From the NCBI GenBank assembly GCA_028279595.1, contig JANQNK010000010.1:1-46304 (forward strand): a stretch of DNA of 46,304 bases, in the 5' to 3' direction. Source of the stretch: Thermoplasmatota archaeon (GTDB taxonomy: Archaea; Thermoplasmatota; JAKEGO01). The translations under genes were made by a program, and so were the position numbers. Each line of letters begins with the position of its first letter. Positions within the stretch are counted from its first letter, which is position 1. Of the stretch, positions 8,955 to 17,277 are shown piece after piece. Under the pieces are notes generated by a model. It had not been told where the DNA came from. It did no database searches and saw only the letters and a list, made by a program, of their open reading frames with translations.

Positions 8955-10475
8955 TCATTCCTTCTTCCGAGAATTGTCATTCTTGGATCCTTTAACGTCT
9001 CGACCTTCCGTTCGATCGCCCGACCGTCCACGGGCCTTCATGATCGTTCTGGCGATCCCGATCGCCTCCCTGAAGGTCGAGGGGCTCAGCAGTGCCAGCA
9101 TGCCGAAGTATACTCCGATACCGACGAGTATCAGGAAGAGCACATAGCCGATCCCCGGGAAGACGATGACGTACTTGATGCCGAAGATGGCGAGGGCCAT
9201 GATCGCCGCCGAGGCCAGGGAGGGGGCGAGGGCGCGTCCGATGTCCCCGGTCCGAGTGGACGTGTACTTGCAGCTGTAATAGACGTTCAGATACGTGATG
9301 AGGACGGCGGTCCCGGTGACGGCGACCGCGACCCCGAAGATCCCGTAGCCAAGATAGATGAACAGGAGGATGAGGGCGATCTTGAGCACCAGGCTGAGGG
9401 AGGATATCTTCAGGAGGGTGTCGGGCCTGCCGACGGCCTTGAACACGCTTCCGCTGTTGGCGGATATCGAGCGCAGGAGACCGAAGACGCACAGGACCAT
9501 GAGCGGATAGAGCGAGTCCTCCCACTTGTCCGAGAGGACGTGCTCGATGAACTCCGGGGCGATGGCGATGAGACCGATCGCGAGCGGGATCGACAGCATC
9601 GAGACGTAATGCACGGTCTTGATGTAAGCGGCGCCAAGGGCCTCCGGTTCGTCCTTTATCTTCGAGTACGTGGGGAACATTACACGGTTGATGACCAGTG
9701 TCAGCTGGGTGGCCGCTATGGTACCCCACCTGTAGGCCATGTCGTAGTATCCGAGGATCGCTATGCCGAACGCCGCACCCACGATGACGTTGTCAAGGTT
9801 GGTTATCGCGAAGATGACCAGGGCGGAGCCGAATATGTGCTTCCCGTAGCCGATGATCCATCGCCCTATCTTGCGGTCGTAGGTCCAGCTGAAGTCCCAA
9901 GGGGCGAAGTACCAGAGTACGGCGACCATCACGATGTTGCCGACGATGTGGCCATAGACGACGGCCCAGTAGCCATAGCCCATGAACGCGAGGACGACGG
10001 TCACGCCCGCGAAGACGAACATCTGTGCAGCCTGTGCGAGGGAGATCCTCCTGAAGTCAAGGTCTATCGTCAGCTTGACGAGCGAGCCGAAACCGAAACT
10101 GGTTATGAGTATGATGAGGGACATCACCCGGACGACCGCGACGACGGAACTGCTTCCGAAGACGGGCGCCCAGAATGGGACAGTGAAGAATATCACTAGA
10201 TATGCTATCAGGCTCAGAAGGAACCGGAGGACGAATCCGGTGGAGAGCCACCGCCTCGACCTGTTCTGCTTGTGGATCAGGGCAGAACTGATGCCGAGGT
10301 CGGAGATGTTGTTGAGGGCGTTGAGGACCACCAGTCCTATCGCGAGCGTCCCGAAGTCCGCTGAGTCCAGGAGCCTCGCGAGGATGAGCAGCACGATGGT
10401 GCTCACGACCATTCCCAGGACCTGAACGAGGCCTATGTAGCCTATGTTCTTGGCGGTCCGGAGCTTCAGCGACAT
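8955..10475 (-). CDS. oligosaccharide flippase, WzxC/MATE-like
   Basis: 506 residues with about 12-14 predicted membrane helices, starting KLRTAKNIGYIGLVQVLGMV. Family features include LARLLDSADFGTLAIGLVVLNALNNISDLGISSALIHK (about 33-70) and the later LGYYDMAYRWGTIA. This is the polysaccharide-biosynthesis branch of the MOP/MATE superfamily, which moves lipid-linked glycans across the cytoplasmic membrane. The C-terminal 40 residues are charged and cytoplasmic. It converges on the pyruvyl transferase gene with a 16-nt gap and probably exports the glycan made by the three genes to its left. A TATA box about 27 nt before the ATG suggests a leaderless mRNA. Confidence 0.9.
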   Translation of the reverse strand: MSLKLRTAKNIGYIGLVQVLGMVVSTIVLLILARLLDSADFGTLAIGLVVLNALNNISDLGISSALIHKQNRSRRWLSTGFVLRFLLSLIAYLVIFFTVPFWAPVFGSSSVVAVVRVMSLIILITSFGFGSLVKLTIDLDFRRISLAQAAQMFVFAGVTVVLAFMGYGYWAVVYGHIVGNIVMVAVLWYFAPWDFSWTYDRKIGRWIIGYGKHIFGSALVIFAITNLDNVIVGAAFGIAILGYYDMAYRWGTIAATQLTLVINRVMFPTYSKIKDEPEALGAAYIKTVHYVSMLSIPLAIGLIAIAPEFIEHVLSDKWEDSLYPLMVLCVFGLLRSISANSGSVFKAVGRPDTLLKISSLSLVLKIALILLFIYLGYGIFGVAVAVTGTAVLITYLNVYYSCKYTSTRTGDIGRALAPSLASAAIMALAIFGIKYVIVFPGIGYVLFLILVGIGVYFGMLALLSPSTFREAIGIARTIMKARGRSGDRTEGRDVKGSKNDNSRKKE

Positions 10476-10500
10476 CGTTCCGGATTACCCCTAAGGGCTA

Positions 10501-10508
10501 TATTAAAT
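10501..10508 (-). promoter_or_regulatory. TATA box for the flippase gene
   Basis: ATTTAATA on the minus strand, centred about 29 nt upstream of the ATG at 10475, consistent with a leaderless or near-leaderless transcript. Confidence 0.55.
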
Positions 10509-10623
10509 GTTACTAGCAGGAATTGATAGGAGCCAGACCTCTGAAATTGCAGCTTTTGGGCAACGGGGAAAGGTCCCTCTGTCAAGATCGGCGGATCGGG
10601 GGGCAGGATTTGTTGTCAGGAAC

Positions 10624-11940
10624 TCATTCCAGCCCTTTCCGGACGCGGGCCATGTGGTCTATCTTCCTCTGTATGGCCTCCATGGTCCCGATGTCGTGCC
10701 TGGCGAAGAACTCGCCGTCGATGCCGGAGAGACCCGCTTCGGCGTGCTTCTCCGCATCCTGTATCCTGTCGGCGATCCCGAGGATGCCAAGGGAACGCGA
10801 CCTGGTCGTTAGAACGAAGCCATTGCCCGCATTGACGGAAGCGTAGAACAGCATCAGGTCGGTGGTCTCGGGGGTATCGACCTTCAGTGGTGAGCCCTCG
10901 AGCGGGTCTGTGCCGTATCCCTTGGGGACGACGTACTTGACGACCGTCGCCTTGGGCCTGAACTTGGCCGGCTCGAGACGTCCCTCGACGATCTGCCATG
11001 AAATCTCGAGCAGACTGTCCTCTAGAAGTGGAAGGACGTTCATCGCTTCGGGATCGCCGAAGCGCACGTTGAACTCGATCACCTTGGGTCCGTCAACCGT
11101 CTCCATGAACTGTCCGTAGAGGATGCCCTTGTACTCGTTGCCTGACTCGGCCATCGCCTCGACGGTCTTCCGCATTATCTCGACCGCCTTGTCGACGTCC
11201 TCCTGCGGGACGAAGGGCAGGATGCCGTCCGGCATTGAATAGGAGCCCATCCCTCCCGTGTTGGGACCGCGATCCCCCTCGTAGGCACGCTTGTGGTCCT
11301 GGACCAGCGGCATCGGGATCACGTTCTTGCCGTCGACGAACGCCTGCAATGTGAACTCCTCGCCGGTAAGACACTCCTCGATCACGACGGACCTGGACCC
11401 GCCTATACAGGTGTCGATGACCTCCTTGGCGTAGTGGATGGCGCCAGCGCTGTTCTGGAAGTGGTCGCCCCAGACCTTGACGCCCTTTCCGCCGGTCAAT
11501 CCGACGGGCTTGACGGCCACCCGGCCGTTGAGCTCGGTTATGAATGCGGCGGCGGCGTTCGTGTCCGAGAACACGCCGTAGCGTATCGCTCCGGGAACCT
11601 CGTACTCCGCCATGAGGTCCCTCATGAACGACTTCGATATCTCGAGACGAGCGGCTCCCGCCTTGGGTCCGACGGCCGGAACACCGGCCTCCTCGAGGGC
11701 GTCCACGACGCCCGCACCCAGGGGAGCCTCGGGACCGATGAATGCGATGTCGATGCCCATCTTCGTTGCGTAACCGGCAACGGCGTCGACCTCTGTCTCC
11801 TTCCCGATCATGTGGTCCTTGCAAAGCTCCACGATCCCTGGATTGACATTCGACATGAACGCGTACAGTTCCGCGTCCTCGGCGAGCTTCTTAGCGATAG
11901 CGTGCTCTCTTGCGCCTCCTCCGACGATCATCGCCTTCAT
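10624..11940 (-). CDS. purD: phosphoribosylamine-glycine ligase
   Basis: 438 residues, the normal length. It catalyses ATP-dependent joining of 5-phosphoribosylamine and glycine to give GAR, the second step of de novo purine synthesis, in the cytoplasm. Visible: the N-terminal MIVGGGAREHAIAKKL, FIGPEAPLGAGVVDALEEAG, the ATP-grasp segment with KPVGLTGGKGVKVWGD, VIEECLTGEEFTLQAF, GDRGPNTGGMGSYSMPDG, and the metal-binding EFNVRFGDPEAMNVLPLL. Its ATG overlaps the pyrE stop (ATGA), so the two are one operon, coupling purine and pyrimidine synthesis that both draw on PRPP. No truncation is seen. Confidence 0.96.
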   Translation of the reverse strand: MKAMIVGGGAREHAIAKKLAEDAELYAFMSNVNPGIVELCKDHMIGKETEVDAVAGYATKMGIDIAFIGPEAPLGAGVVDALEEAGVPAVGPKAGAARLEISKSFMRDLMAEYEVPGAIRYGVFSDTNAAAAFITELNGRVAVKPVGLTGGKGVKVWGDHFQNSAGAIHYAKEVIDTCIGGSRSVVIEECLTGEEFTLQAFVDGKNVIPMPLVQDHKRAYEGDRGPNTGGMGSYSMPDGILPFVPQEDVDKAVEIMRKTVEAMAESGNEYKGILYGQFMETVDGPKVIEFNVRFGDPEAMNVLPLLEDSLLEISWQIVEGRLEPAKFRPKATVVKYVVPKGYGTDPLEGSPLKVDTPETTDLMLFYASVNAGNGFVLTTRSRSLGILGIADRIQDAEKHAEAGLSGIDGEFFARHDIGTMEAIQRKIDHMARVRKGLE

Positions 11941-12458
11941 GATTTCACCTCTAGTATCTCCTCAGCGGTAAGCAGTGCCTCCAACTTGACATCGATCACT
12001 GAAAGTGCCTCTCGACCGCCCTCCTGGCGGTCGACCACGGCTATTACCCGGTCCACGGTCGCCCCGGCGTCCCTGAGCGCCTCCACGGCCCTGGCGACGG
12101 AGCCAGCGGTCGTTATCACGTCCTCGACCAGAAGGACCCTGAGTCCGTTGACGTCAGCGCCCTCGATCCTCTTGCCCGTTCCATGTTCACGTCCGCCCTT
12201 GCGGACTATCACGTAGGGCAGATCGATGTCCAACGAGACCGCTGCGGCGATCGGGACTGCGCCGAGCTCTGTCCCTCCGATGAGGTCCTCTCCGGTCCAT
12301 CGCCGGCCCATCCTCCTCGCTATCACAGCGAGTATGGCCGGTTCGGTTATCGCCCTCTTGATATCAACGTAATAGGACGACCTCTTTCCGGAGGAAAGGG
12401 TGAAGTCCCCGAACTTGACGCTCCCGACGTCAACGAGCATCTCCAATAGAGTGGGCAT
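11937..12458 (-). CDS. pyrE: orotate phosphoribosyltransferase
   Basis: 173 residues from the ATG at 12458, which has GAGGA two bases upstream. The frame remains open far upstream (to 13430), but that stretch runs through an unrelated gap and antisense to mutL, so I discard it. The enzyme converts orotate and PRPP to orotidine monophosphate. Visible: FTLSSGKRSSYYVDIKRA near the N-terminus, GGTELGAVPIAAAVS, VRKGGREHGTGKRIEG (the flexible catalytic loop), and the 13-residue PRPP motif VLLVEDVITTAGS at 108-120. It overlaps purD by 4 nt. A 341-nt untranslated region lies upstream. Confidence 0.95.
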   Translation of the reverse strand: MPTLLEMLVDVGSVKFGDFTLSSGKRSSYYVDIKRAITEPAILAVIARRMGRRWTGEDLIGGTELGAVPIAAAVSLDIDLPYVIVRKGGREHGTGKRIEGADVNGLRVLLVEDVITTAGSVARAVEALRDAGATVDRVIAVVDRQEGGREALSVIDVKLEALLTAEEILEVKS

Positions 12459-12628
12459 TGTCCTCGGACCTGCGAAAGGGATTGACGTTAATAGTAGTTG
12501 CGGAAAACCCGGGACAGTCCTTGGAATGGAAACCCGAGGTGATGTTGGTGACATTGAGCGGGCGGGAGAACCCCGACAGGACGGGTTCGGGTCTGTCATT
12601 GATTGTAATAATCGATCATTCTCCGCTG

Positions 12629-12660
12629 TCGCTGCCACCGCCTTGCGGAGCGGTGAGCGA
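12629..12660 (-). other. 11-bp bulged hairpin in the pyrE upstream region
   Basis: TCGCT and CACCGC pair with GCGGTG and AGCGA around an 8-nt loop, with a 2-nt bulge on one side. It has no T-run after it in either direction, so it is not a plain terminator. It could be a leader structure or a small-RNA element. Confidence 0.5.
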
Positions 12661-12678
12661 CCAACCCGCGGATCGAGC

Positions 12679-12688
12679 ACGGTACCGT
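12679..12688. promoter_or_regulatory. perfect 10-bp palindrome, candidate operator
   Basis: ACGGTACCGT lies just downstream (minus strand) of a weak TATA-like CAATATCA. Archaeal repressors often bind between the TATA box and the start site. No binding protein is identified. Confidence 0.25.
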
Positions 12689-12799
12689 TCAATCTGATAT
12701 TGGAGCATTCATTGACGGGAAAGGCGAGGAAGATCGAAAGATACGACGCATCGGGGACCGATTCCTTCAATGACCATATTAGGTCGCCGGGGTCCCGGG

Positions 12800-15415
12800 T
12801 TACCCAAGCCGTCCGAACTTCTTCTCCATGTACTGGAACGGAAGCTTGATCATTGTCGGACGTCCGTGGGCGCAGACCTCGGGATTCTCGAGCCGGTCGA
12901 GGGCAGACACGAGGTCGGCCATCTGGTCCATCGTCATGGGGTCCCCGGCCTTGATGGAGGCGTGGCACGCCATCGATTCGAGGACGCCCTCGAGAACCGT
13001 GGTCTTGACCCCCCGTTTCCGCTCCTGGATGTCCTCCAGTATGCTCCTCAGGGACCTGGCTGGATCGGGCATCCGGAAGAGGACGGGTACAGCCCTGACG
13101 AGGACCCCCGTGCCGAACTCCTCGATCTGGTAGCCGAGCTCCTCGAAGTGCTCCAGGTTGTCCTTCAATGTCTCCAGGTCCCTCCTGTCGAGGTGGATGA
13201 AGGCTGGTTCTATCAGTTCCTGGACGCCGAACTCCCGGGATTGGAGCCTTTCGAGGTTTATCCTCTCTGCAGCAGCGTGCTGGTCGATGAGGTAGACGCC
13301 GTCCGGCCCCTCGGCGACGATGAACTCGGCCCGAGCCTGTCCGAGGATACGAAGTGGAGGAAGATGTTTCCCGACGAACTCCCTCTCGCCGGGCTCGGCG
13401 AGGGGTTTCGTTCCGAGGGCCGCCTTCCATCGGCCCTTTCCCGGGTCCTTCGCCGGCGACGGCGGCGGTCTTGCTCCGGACCCCTTTACCGGAGGCGGGG
13501 CAGGCTTCGGTGCACCCTTCTCCCAGTCCGAGAGTGTCGTCTCGGCGGATTCCGGCTCGTACGGGACGCTCTCCTCGGCCACGGCTGCGGCCATCTCCGG
13601 GATCGGGAACTCGTGTTGAAGGGCTCGCTGGACCGCCTTGGTCAGGACACCCGCTACATCGTCCCTGAAGAAACGGACCTCGGTCTTCTGGGGATGGATG
13701 TTAACGTCGACGTCCTCGGGCGGGATGTCGATGTGGAGGAACGCTGGCGGGAACCGGCCGAACATGGTCCTCGGCCGATATGCCTCCCTCAGTGCATCGC
13801 TCAGTTCCCGGCTGCGGACCCATCGACCGTTGACGATGAAGTGTTGAAGCTTCGACGACGCCCTTTCCACGGATGGTCGGGCGACGAGCCCGGTTATCCG
13901 GACCTCACCCTCTGCGGAGACAGGGACCAGGTCCTTGGCAAGGTCGACCCCGCAGATATGGCCGATGTTGGTGCGCTTGTCCTCAGTGGCGGGCGCGTTC
14001 AGGACCTCCTGTCCGCTGGAGACGAGTTTGAAATGTATGCTGGGATTGGCGATCGCCTCCCTCATTACCGTGTCGATCACGCGGACCAGCTCCGCCCGCG
14101 CATGGGACATGTGCTTCATCCTCGCGGGGACATTGAAGAATATCCTCTGGACCGATACGGTGGTGCCGACAGGACGTCCGGTCGTTCCGGTGTTGACAAC
14201 CTTCGCGCCCTCGACCCGGATGGTCGTCGCCCTCTCGTCCTCCTCGGACCGCGACGCGACCTCCAGAAGCGACACGGCTCCGATGCTTGCAAGGGCCTCC
14301 CCCCGGAATCCGAGGGTCGATATCCCCTTGAGGTCGTCGGGCCCCCCGACCTTGGAGGTGGTGTGGCGCTCGACAGAGAGGAGGGTATCCTCCCCTGACA
14401 TCCCGACGCCGTCGTCGGTTACCTTGATGAGCTTCCGGCCGCCCTCCTCGACCTCCACGGTGATGGTGCCCGCGTCCGCGTCGATCGAGTTCTCGACGAG
14501 CTCCTTGACCACCGATGCGGGACGTTCCACTACCTCTCCAGCGGCTATCATCCTGATCGTTTTCTCGTCAAGTGCGACTACCCTGGTCACGGTCGGGGAT
14601 TGCGGTCCGGTTAGATAAATCCTCGGTGGAGTTTTCTCCGGCGGAAAGGGTTCGGGATCGAGTTCTGCAGGCTTTGGTTCGTAGTCCCCACCCCCTCTTC
14701 GCAGGACCTCGAGCTCCCTGTCGATGATCTTCGCAATATCATATCTGAGATCCTTGGGCGCAGCTGGATGACAGGATATCCTGATGACGGAACTCGCCGA
14801 GTAACCGACGAACCTGTAGACGTCCACCCTCGCTGTTTCCGGGATGTTGAACGAGCATCGCCTCCATTCAGGATCGCCGTGGCCCGGGCGGACCATAAGT
14901 GTGTATCCCTCTGAGCGCAGAGCCCTAGATACTGCAAGGGCCATCGAGACGTGACCTCGGTCGGACATTATCGCGACGTCGTTCTCGCACCGGAGCAGAT
15001 GACGGACCTCCAGCAATGCCCACATCACGACGAACAGGTGCGCGAGCAGGTCAAGGACAAGGAGGAGGTCTTCAGCTCTATCCCCCCGGCCCATCAGCGT
15101 ATGGTAGGTGAGCAGGTACATTCCGAAGAACGAGATGAAAAGGAGACGCCGGGTCCCCTTCACGTGGTCAAGGTCGGCCCGTAGGGAATACCAACCGCGC
15201 ATCTTGATCGCCTCGGCCTCGGCCGGGATCCTGTCGACCGATAGGACGAAGACGGCCGAGATAAGCATGATCAGAAGGAAGAGGTGGCCCGTCCGCCCGT
15301 CGACCCATTCAGCGAGGCCGATGGAAAGGAGGACGAGCAGCAGGGCCAGGATGATGACCGGGACCGCTGAGCGGGTGTCGTAAAATCGAATGAGGTCCCA
15401 GTCCACAACGTTCAT
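12800..15415 (-). CDS. mutL: DNA mismatch repair protein MutL with an in-frame N-terminal membrane domain
   Basis: A single 871-residue frame. Residues 1-275 have four predicted membrane helices (about 17-35, 44-62, 89-107, 116-136) and an unrecognised soluble region (about 145-265). Residues 276-871 are a complete MutL, about 596 residues, close to normal MutL size. Counting from a GTG at 14590, the GHKL ATPase shows ELVENSIDA (30-38), DDGVG (59-63) and GFRGEAL (94-100). The C-terminal domain has the endonuclease motif DQHAAAERINLE (436-447), ACHASIKAGD and CAHGRPT, so it should be a nicking-type MutL. No stop separates the two parts. Either a true fusion tethers MutL to the membrane, or MutL also starts at the internal GTG, which has a TATA box at leaderless distance. 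A sequencing frameshift that removed a stop is the main alternative. No mutS lies in the window. Confidence 0.9.
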   Translation of the reverse strand: MNVVDWDLIRFYDTRSAVPVIILALLLVLLSIGLAEWVDGRTGHLFLLIMLISAVFVLSVDRIPAEAEAIKMRGWYSLRADLDHVKGTRRLLFISFFGMYLLTYHTLMGRGDRAEDLLLVLDLLAHLFVVMWALLEVRHLLRCENDVAIMSDRGHVSMALAVSRALRSEGYTLMVRPGHGDPEWRRCSFNIPETARVDVYRFVGYSASSVIRISCHPAAPKDLRYDIAKIIDRELEVLRRGGGDYEPKPAELDPEPFPPEKTPPRIYLTGPQSPTVTRVVALDEKTIRMIAAGEVVERPASVVKELVENSIDADAGTITVEVEEGGRKLIKVTDDGVGMSGEDTLLSVERHTTSKVGGPDDLKGISTLGFRGEALASIGAVSLLEVASRSEEDERATTIRVEGAKVVNTGTTGRPVGTTVSVQRIFFNVPARMKHMSHARAELVRVIDTVMREAIANPSIHFKLVSSGQEVLNAPATEDKRTNIGHICGVDLAKDLVPVSAEGEVRITGLVARPSVERASSKLQHFIVNGRWVRSRELSDALREAYRPRTMFGRFPPAFLHIDIPPEDVDVNIHPQKTEVRFFRDDVAGVLTKAVQRALQHEFPIPEMAAAVAEESVPYEPESAETTLSDWEKGAPKPAPPPVKGSGARPPPSPAKDPGKGRWKAALGTKPLAEPGEREFVGKHLPPLRILGQARAEFIVAEGPDGVYLIDQHAAAERINLERLQSREFGVQELIEPAFIHLDRRDLETLKDNLEHFEELGYQIEEFGTGVLVRAVPVLFRMPDPARSLRSILEDIQERKRGVKTTVLEGVLESMACHASIKAGDPMTMDQMADLVSALDRLENPEVCAHGRPTMIKLPFQYMEKKFGRLG
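14614..14620 (-). promoter_or_regulatory. internal TATA box ahead of the MutL GTG
   Basis: ATTTATC on the minus strand, centred 27 nt before the GTG at 14590, from which a normal 596-residue MutL would be read. The spacing matches the leaderless genes in this window. Confidence 0.45.
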
Positions 15416-15438
15416 CCAGGTTTACCGGATTCTGTGGC

Positions 15439-15447
15439 TTTATATAG
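15439..15447 (-). promoter_or_regulatory. TATA box for the membrane-MutL frame
   Basis: CTATATAAA on the minus strand, about 27 nt before the ATG at 15415. This indicates a leaderless transcript and supports the ATG at 15415 as a real start. Confidence 0.6.
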
Positions 15448-15503
15448 TTTTCTGAAAAAGAGACAGATGTCGTCCAATGTCGAAATCGTTCTCGAACTAA
15501 ACC

Positions 15504-15510
15504 TATATAT
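15504..15510 (+). promoter_or_regulatory. TATA box for the PaaK-type ligase gene
   Basis: TATATAT, with a predicted start near 15533. A GGAGG lies at 15532-15536, before the ATG at 15544. It is divergent from the mutL promoter in the same 128-nt gap. Confidence 0.55.
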
Positions 15511-15543
15511 CACAAAAGGCCTTGCTCCACCGGAGGCATCACT

Positions 15544-16845
15544 ATGGACGATCAGGTTTGGAGCAGCATGGAGACGGCCGGTCTCGACGAACTCAGGGAC
15601 ATCCAGCTCAAGCGGCTGAAGTGGGTCACGAAGCACGCCTACGACAACAACGAGGCCTATCACAAGAGGTTCAAGGACGCGGGTTTCCATCCGGACGATA
15701 TCTCGACCCTTGCGGACGTCACCAAGATACCAGTTCTGGCGAAGGAGGACCTCAGGGATGCCTATCCATTCGGACTCGTCTGCACTCCCAAGGACACCTG
15801 GATCGAGCTCCACAGCTCCTCAGGGACCACGGGAAAGCCCGTCACCAACGTCTACACCGAGAACGACCTCCAGGCGTGGGCCGAGGTAATGGCCCGGGGA
15901 CTCTACGCGGGAGGCCTGAGGCCGGGGGAGAAGATGCAGATCGCCTACGGATTCGGACTATTCACCGGTGGATTCGGCTTTTACCACGGAGCCCGTCGGT
16001 TGGGAGCGTTCACGGTCCCGACGAGCTCTGGCAACACCAAGCGCCAGATACGCCTCATGAAGGACTTCGGAGCCCACGCGCTCGCAGCGACGCCGTCGTA
16101 CGGCCTTTACCTGGCCGAGGCGGCCCATGACATGGGAATGTCGTCGGACGAGTTCGAGCTCAAGGTCGGATTCTTCGGCGCGGAGGCCTGGTCAGAGGAG
16201 ATCAGGGGAAAGATCGAGACGGCATGGGGGCCCGGGTTCAGGGCCGCCGAGGCGTTCGGTCTGACCGAGGTCGGCGGGCCTGGCACGAGCTTCGACTGCG
16301 AGCATCGGACAGGGCTTCACATAAACATGGACCACTTCCTTGTCGAGTGTGTCGACGAGGAGATGGAGCCCGTCGGCGAGGGCGAGGAGGGAGAGCTCAT
16401 CATAACTACGCTCACGCACGAGGGCTTCCCGGCGATAAGGTTCAGAACGAAGGACCTCTCGATGCTCCACGAGGAGAAGTGCGAGTGCGGCCGGACCCTA
16501 GTCAGGCATTCCAGGATCCTCGGGCGGAGGGACGACATGATGAAGATCAAGGGAGTCATCGTCTTCCCGAGGCAGATCGAGGAGGCAATACTCACTGTCG
16601 ACGGCGCGAGCGGAAACTACCAGCTCGAGAAGTACATGGCGGGACCCTTCATGGACCTCCTCGTCAAGGTGGAGCCGGAGCCGGACAGATGGAAGAAGGG
16701 CGATCACGGAGCCCTCTCGGGGGAGATATCGACCGAGATCCACAACATCGTCGGGCTCAACCTCAAGGTAGACATCCTCGAGCCGGGAACGATACCGCGT
16801 TCCGAGGGGAAGGCCCAGAGGGTCATCGACAGGACCAAGGAGTAG
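15544..16845 (+). CDS. phenylacetate-CoA ligase family AMP-forming ligase
   Basis: 433 residues, the usual size of PaaK. It activates an aromatic or other carboxylic acid as acyl-AMP and then acyl-CoA. Visible: LKWVTKHAYDNNEAYHKRF near the N-terminus, the ATP-binding SSSGTTGKPV (91-100), FFGAEAWSEEIR, AFGLTEVGGPG, the FRTKDLSML segment, and the C-terminal hinge ILGRRDDMMKIKGVIVFPRQIEE. Archaeal PaaK homologues often act on phenylacetate or indoleacetate from amino-acid breakdown, but no ferredoxin oxidoreductase lies nearby, so the substrate is uncertain. The next gene (pth2) follows after 7 nt and is probably cotranscribed. Confidence 0.9.
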   Translation: MDDQVWSSMETAGLDELRDIQLKRLKWVTKHAYDNNEAYHKRFKDAGFHPDDISTLADVTKIPVLAKEDLRDAYPFGLVCTPKDTWIELHSSSGTTGKPVTNVYTENDLQAWAEVMARGLYAGGLRPGEKMQIAYGFGLFTGGFGFYHGARRLGAFTVPTSSGNTKRQIRLMKDFGAHALAATPSYGLYLAEAAHDMGMSSDEFELKVGFFGAEAWSEEIRGKIETAWGPGFRAAEAFGLTEVGGPGTSFDCEHRTGLHINMDHFLVECVDEEMEPVGEGEEGELIITTLTHEGFPAIRFRTKDLSMLHEEKCECGRTLVRHSRILGRRDDMMKIKGVIVFPRQIEEAILTVDGASGNYQLEKYMAGPFMDLLVKVEPEPDRWKKGDHGALSGEISTEIHNIVGLNLKVDILEPGTIPRSEGKAQRVIDRTKE

Positions 16846-16852
16846 TTTACGA

Positions 16853-17206
16853 ATGGAATACAAGATGGTCATCGTCATCAGGGCCGATCTCGGCCTGTCC
16901 GCCGGAAAGGCGGTCGCCCAGGGCGCACATGCGGCTGTGGAGTGCGCCCGGAAGGCGAGGGCAGAGAAGGCATCCAAAGTTAGGAAATGGCTCTCCGAGG
17001 GACAGCGGAAGGTCGTACTCAAGGCACAGGACCTGGACGATCTCGAGGACATCAAGAGGAGGGCGGAGAAACGGAAGCTTACCACAGCGTTGATCGTCGA
17101 CGCCGGCCTGACCGAGATCCCTCCGGGTACACCCACTGCCCTGGGCATCGGACCTGCCGCCGAGAACGAGATCGACGCTATCACGGGCTCGCTTCCTCTC
17201 TTCTGA
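16853..17206 (+). CDS. pth2: peptidyl-tRNA hydrolase, archaeal type
   Basis: 117 residues, the normal Pth2 length. It frees tRNA from prematurely released peptidyl-tRNA. Visible family blocks: the N-terminal YKMVIVIRADLGLSAGKAVAQGAHAAV (about 3-29), with the catalytic-region K and H, then KVVLKAQDLDDLEDI and the C-terminal IVDAGLTEIPPGTPTALGIGPA followed by LPLF. It is a cytoplasmic enzyme. It sits 7 nt after the PaaK-type gene with little room for its own promoter. Confidence 0.96.
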   Translation: MEYKMVIVIRADLGLSAGKAVAQGAHAAVECARKARAEKASKVRKWLSEGQRKVVLKAQDLDDLEDIKRRAEKRKLTTALIVDAGLTEIPPGTPTALGIGPAAENEIDAITGSLPLF

Positions 17207-17247
17207 GGTATCGGACCTGAAGTGACTGCTCGACGATCCGAGATAAC

Positions 17248-17255
17248 ATTATTAT
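17248..17255 (+). promoter_or_regulatory. TATA box for the two-helix membrane protein gene
   Basis: ATTATTAT centred 26 nt before the ATG at 17278, consistent with a leaderless mRNA. Confidence 0.4.
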
Positions 17256-17277
17256 CCTCCAACGCACTCTGGCGATC

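Larger units (their letters stand above)
12459..12799 (-). other. long intergenic gap upstream of pyrE-purD
   Basis: I find no convincing gene here. Frames are open on both strands but show no recognisable protein. On the minus strand it holds weak TATA-like stretches (about 12488-12495, 12603-12610 and 12694-12701), a 10-bp perfect palindrome ACGGTACCGT at 12679-12688, and a strong hairpin at 12629-12660. It probably carries the promoter and leader of pyrE-purD. Confidence 0.5.

Noticed and set aside
12400..12849. 149-codon plus-strand open frame over the pyrE-mutL gap
   Set aside because: No family features, overlaps two real genes antisense, and high GC alone makes such frames common here.
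12459..13430. Long in-frame upstream extension of pyrE on the minus strand
   Set aside because: It crosses the structured gap and runs against mutL; composition is low-complexity and normal PyrE begins at 12458.
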